Assembly: GCF_030814835.1 (NCBI RefSeq)
Contig: NZ_JAUSVS010000007.1
Span: 183,969-247,968 of the forward strand
Reading direction: 5' to 3'
DNA: 64,000 nucleotides
DNA from: Caulobacter ginsengisoli
GTDB taxonomy: Bacteria > Pseudomonadota > Alphaproteobacteria > Caulobacterales > Caulobacteraceae
The notes below the pieces were generated by a model that was not told where the DNA came from, ran no database searches, and saw nothing but the letters and a program-made list of their open reading frames with translations. The translations under genes and the position numbers were made by a program. Of this stretch, positions 62,601-64,000 are shown piece after piece (positions within the stretch are counted from its first letter, which is position 1; each line of letters opens with the position of its first letter).

Positions 62601-63616
62601 ACGGTCAGCTCGACGGTCGCAGGGTCGGAATCCAGCGCCCCGTCGTTGGCCTTGAAGGTGAAGCTGTCGGAACCGTGGAAGTCGGCGTCCGGGACATAGC
62701 TGTAGGTCCCGTCGCTGTGGAAGCTGATCGAGCCGTGCTGCGGGCCGCTGACCAGGGTGAAGGTCAGGGGGTCGCCGTCCCTGTCCTTGCCCAGGACCTG
62801 GCCGCTGATCGTGGTGTCCTCGTCGCCGGAATTGGCGTCGTCATCGGCGCCCGGCGCGTGGTTCACGTGGTTTGAGGTGATGTCCAGGTTGACCCAGCGG
62901 GTCACCCCGCCATCGGTGACGCTGTACTGGAAGTGGTCGGTCCCGGCGCCGTTGGCGAGGTAGCTGTAGGTCCCGTCGGCATTGATGATCAGCGTGCCGA
63001 ACTGGCCGCCGACCTTGAAGCCGCTGGAACCGGCGACCGCCTTGGGATCCTCGACCGGCATGGCCGGCGCTCCGTTGCGCTCGTCCATGGAGCGCGCGCC
63101 CGTGACGGTCAGCCGGGAATCGACGTCGTAGTCGTTGGCCAGCACGTTGCCGCTGAGGATCGAGCCCTGGTCGACCTGCTGCTTGTCGGCGCCCAGGTTG
63201 GCCACCACGTTGTAGGCGCCATCCCTGTTGTAGCCGGTGACGGCGAAGTCCTGACCGTTGAAGCGCAGGGTCTCGACCTGGTTGAGGATGTCGATCCCCT
63301 CCCCGCCCGTGGTCAGGGTCAGCAGAGCGCCGGTCCAGGTCCCGATCGGCGTCCCGCCGGCCGAGGCCGCGGCGACCGCGGTCGCGTAGACGGCCATGTC
63401 CCGGCCGGCCCCGCCGACGATGTTGTCGTTGCCACTGCCGCCGGTGATGGTGTCGTCGCCGTCGCCGCCCTTGATGATGTCGGCCCCGTCGCCGCCATCG
63501 ATCTGATCGGCGCCGGCCCCGCCGTCGATCTTGTCGTTGCCGCCTAGGCCATTGATGATGTCGTCGTTGGGCGTCCCGCCCAGAGTGTCAGCGTTCGGCG
63601 TGCCGTTGATGGCCAT
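59615..63616 (-). CDS. RTX/cadherin-like repeat protein (1333 aa), paralogue of 52925-59119
   Basis: The N-terminal RTX block (GLGGNDKIDGGAGADQIDGG) and the NDYDVDSRLTVTGARS module are nearly the same as in its neighbour. About seven cadherin-like repeats follow (for example ATDADNDSLTYSLVSGPQHG). The second is interrupted by a 150-residue insert (DNA 62040-62580) of unrelated sequence. C-terminal RTX repeats (about 1130-1240) and DTVTDFKTVQGDVLDVSGID lead to a final SSAGWVL signal-like tail. I took ATG at 63614-63616, which has AAGGGG upstream, over a TTG two codons before. It is probably a T1SS-exported adhesin. Confidence 0.92.
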   Translation of the reverse strand: MAINGTPNADTLGGTPNDDIINGLGGNDKIDGGAGADQIDGGDGADIIKGGDGDDTITGGSGNDNIVGGAGRDMAVYATAVAAASAGGTPIGTWTGALLTLTTGGEGIDILNQVETLRFNGQDFAVTGYNRDGAYNVVANLGADKQQVDQGSILSGNVLANDYDVDSRLTVTGARSMDERNGAPAMPVEDPKAVAGSSGFKVGGQFGTLIINADGTYSYLANGAGTDHFQYSVTDGGVTRWVNLDITSNHVNHAPGADDDANSGDEDTTISGQVLGKDRDGDPLTFTLVSGPQHGSISFHSDGTYSYVPDADFHGSDSFTFKANDGALDSDPATVELTVNPVNDAPVIDEDIPVAQGGLDSGLPGVSWKVIGNYGPATGGGGLVSGGGIGLEALLAATGGYLTLEQINAGGTFVSAVLVDVTFTVPPGNQYFDFAYEVDPSSGSHDKLFSVLPLFGFSIDDTQSDASGPYLKDRNFTGPWPANSHAMFVLIDYSGDGGESSLVIKSVTLGSQQFLVGGATSPVEDTPFSGQFHAHDVDGDALTFSLVAGHGPSHGSVSIQSDGHFVYTPDANYHGFDSFQYQVSDGHGGIDTATYSFEVASVADAPVASGASAGGEEDSVISGQVHATDADNDSLTYSLVSGPQHGSLSFHSDGTYSYTPDANYHGPDSFTFKANDGTTDSNTATVSIDVDPPVNDAPVLGDVTFSGSGAMIAEDSSLNGALHATDADGDSLTFGLADGGAPAHGSVSIASDGSFTYTPDANYNGTDSFTYQVSDGNGGVDTDTLTINVTPVNDAPHASNGAFEGLENHAISGAVSASDVDGDTLVFGAGRPPRSPSGAQAINSGVQHGVLDFHSDGTFTYTPDHGFFGTDGFDFFVDDGHGGRNSAHVSLTVEAHNEAPAAADASASTDEDTALSGSVSATDADGDNLLFTLASGPSHGSISFHSDGSYTYTPSADYHGGDGFDYSVSDGNGGTDTGHVSIDVTSVNDEPRIDTPKKLVTDEDHAISGMANAKDADGDALSFELVDKAPAGLTFNKDGTWSFDPTKAYQTLDYGQASIITFSYRAYDGHAYSPAVTQFLTITGVNEVLSGGTAGKDTLTGAAIGDWIDGLGGDDTIKAMGGDDQVFGGGGADKLYGGEGRDYMHGDLGNDLVNGEAGDDQLFGDGGSDTMDGSDGDDTISGGDDNDVVKGGAGNDSVYGDAGNDDVQGGVGDDYVYGGAGADRLSGGTGADHFVFLEGDLGSTLATGDTVTDFKTVQGDVLDVSGIDANTSLDGDQAFSIVGGFGHHAGEMTMAYNAGINATVVAMDTNGDGVADYVLQLTGDVSSSAGWVL

Positions 63617-63684
63617 GGTCAATCCCCTTTTCGCCGAAAATCGATCGGCGCTCGGGGGATTCCCTAAAGCTCACGCAAAGAGCG

Positions 63685-63716
63685 GGGGAGTGGACTAATT
63701 TAACACGACTTTATCG
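63685..63716 (-). promoter_or_regulatory. Conserved 32-bp element, copy 2
   Basis: On the minus strand it contains AAAGTCGTGTTAAATTAGTC then CACTCCCC, beginning 69 bp before the RTX start codon. It is the counterpart of 59543-59574. The position fits a core promoter or activator site. Confidence 0.6.
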
Positions 63717-63813
63717 CGAAACTCGCGGAACGCCGTTCTGGGTTGTGGCGAGGTTTGGGGTCAGGACTTGATTGAGATCGAGATAATTCAAGAACTTAGC
63801 ATCATCCCACACC

Positions 63814-63915
63814 CGCTCATCCCCGCGAAAGCGGGGACCCAGGTGTTTTTCGTAGCGGATTTACAGCCGCTCAGACCCGTCAGAATTACCCTCAACAGAA
63901 AAAAGCCTGGGTCCC
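63814..63915. repeat. MITE-like palindromic element, CCCCGCGAAAGCGGGG family, copy 2 (right end lost)
   Basis: The 102 bp align without gaps to 477-578 (about 10 differences by eye). The left arm is intact (CGCTCATCCCCGCGAAAGCG). After GGGTCCC the matching right arm is missing and replaced by unrelated sequence, so this copy is truncated exactly within its terminal repeat. I see no feature in the last 85 bp of the window. Confidence 0.85.
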
Positions 63916-64000
63916 TGTGTATTGCAGATGGTGTTGGGCTGATGCCTGATGTTGGCGGGCGTAGGCCGTTGGGTCCCTGGTCGAAGAGACCGCAAGCGGG

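Noticed and set aside
63916..64000. Possible start of an RNA gene at the right window edge
   Set aside because: No tRNA or rRNA signature could be found in the 85 bp visible.

Overview
The window is a 64-kb piece of high-GC alphaproteobacterial chromosome. The order grpE-hrcA beside rph, then rdgB-hemW, close to dnaN-recF-gyrB, together with a RegA/RegB-SenC module and OxyR-AhpC-AhpD, fits Caulobacteraceae (Caulobacter or Phenylobacterium type). That assignment is inferred from gene content and order, not from a database comparison. No rRNA, tRNA, CRISPR array, prophage or classical insertion sequence was seen.

Layout. 1-3.1 kb: the end of an unrecognised gene, an NAD(P)-binding oxidoreductase divergent from a LysR regulator, and a Gfa-type zinc protein. 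3.4-14.4 kb: the SRP/ribosome operon ffh-rpsP-rimM-trmD-rplS, read leftwards, but split between rimM and trmD by about 7.2 kb. The inserted block carries seven small exported proteins of unknown function (five of them leading straight into trmD), an ABA4-like/membrane protein pair with a divergent TetR regulator and two perfect operators, a TesB thioesterase and a DUF1428 protein. 14.5-21.1 kb: small membrane proteins, a VOC protein, a TMEM175-like channel, an M3 peptidase, glutamate racemase and an SRPBCC protein. 21.1-29.8 kb: ahpC-ahpD and oxyR, a His-rich PadR regulator with DUF2218, the RegA/RegB redox two-component system with SenC, a PHB depolymerase and a YgjP-like metallopeptidase. 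30-36 kb: a class A penicillin-binding protein, an SdpR-SdpI pair, and a RecQ helicase fused to a DUF559 nuclease-like domain. 36-48.6 kb: gyrB, recF, dnaN, grpE, hrcA, rph, rdgB and hemW, with a GIY-YIG nuclease gene lodged between recF and dnaN, an XRE/DUF2975 pair, and an unusually short 38-codon membrane-protein gene. 48.8-63.6 kb: mmsA, a TPR/GT41 O-GlcNAc-transferase-like protein and two giant paralogous RTX proteins built of about 15 and about 7 cadherin-like repeats.

The intergenic regions are crowded with long, nested inverted repeats (100-250 bp) of several unrelated sequence families. One family (core CCCCGCGAAAGCGGGG) occurs twice as a non-coding element of about 100-120 bp (477-598, 63814-63915). 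It occurs a third time as two inverted arms that exactly enclose the GIY-YIG nuclease gene (39807-40170), which looks like an autonomous unit with non-autonomous derivatives. Another family occurs five times (11.5, 16.6, 24.6, 29.8 and 36.1 kb). One copy supplies the 3' end of the DUF2218 gene and another lies just behind the DUF559 domain fused to RecQ. The nuclease-palindrome association and the RecQ-DUF559 fusion are the best candidates for something undescribed.

Functional links: OxyR probably controls ahpC-ahpD through a near-consensus site. RegB/RegA with SenC is a redox-sensing and cytochrome-oxidase copper-delivery module. TetR, PadR and SdpR each have clear inverted or repeated operators. 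The GT41 protein next to the adhesins suggests, but does not prove, glycosylation of surface or exported proteins.
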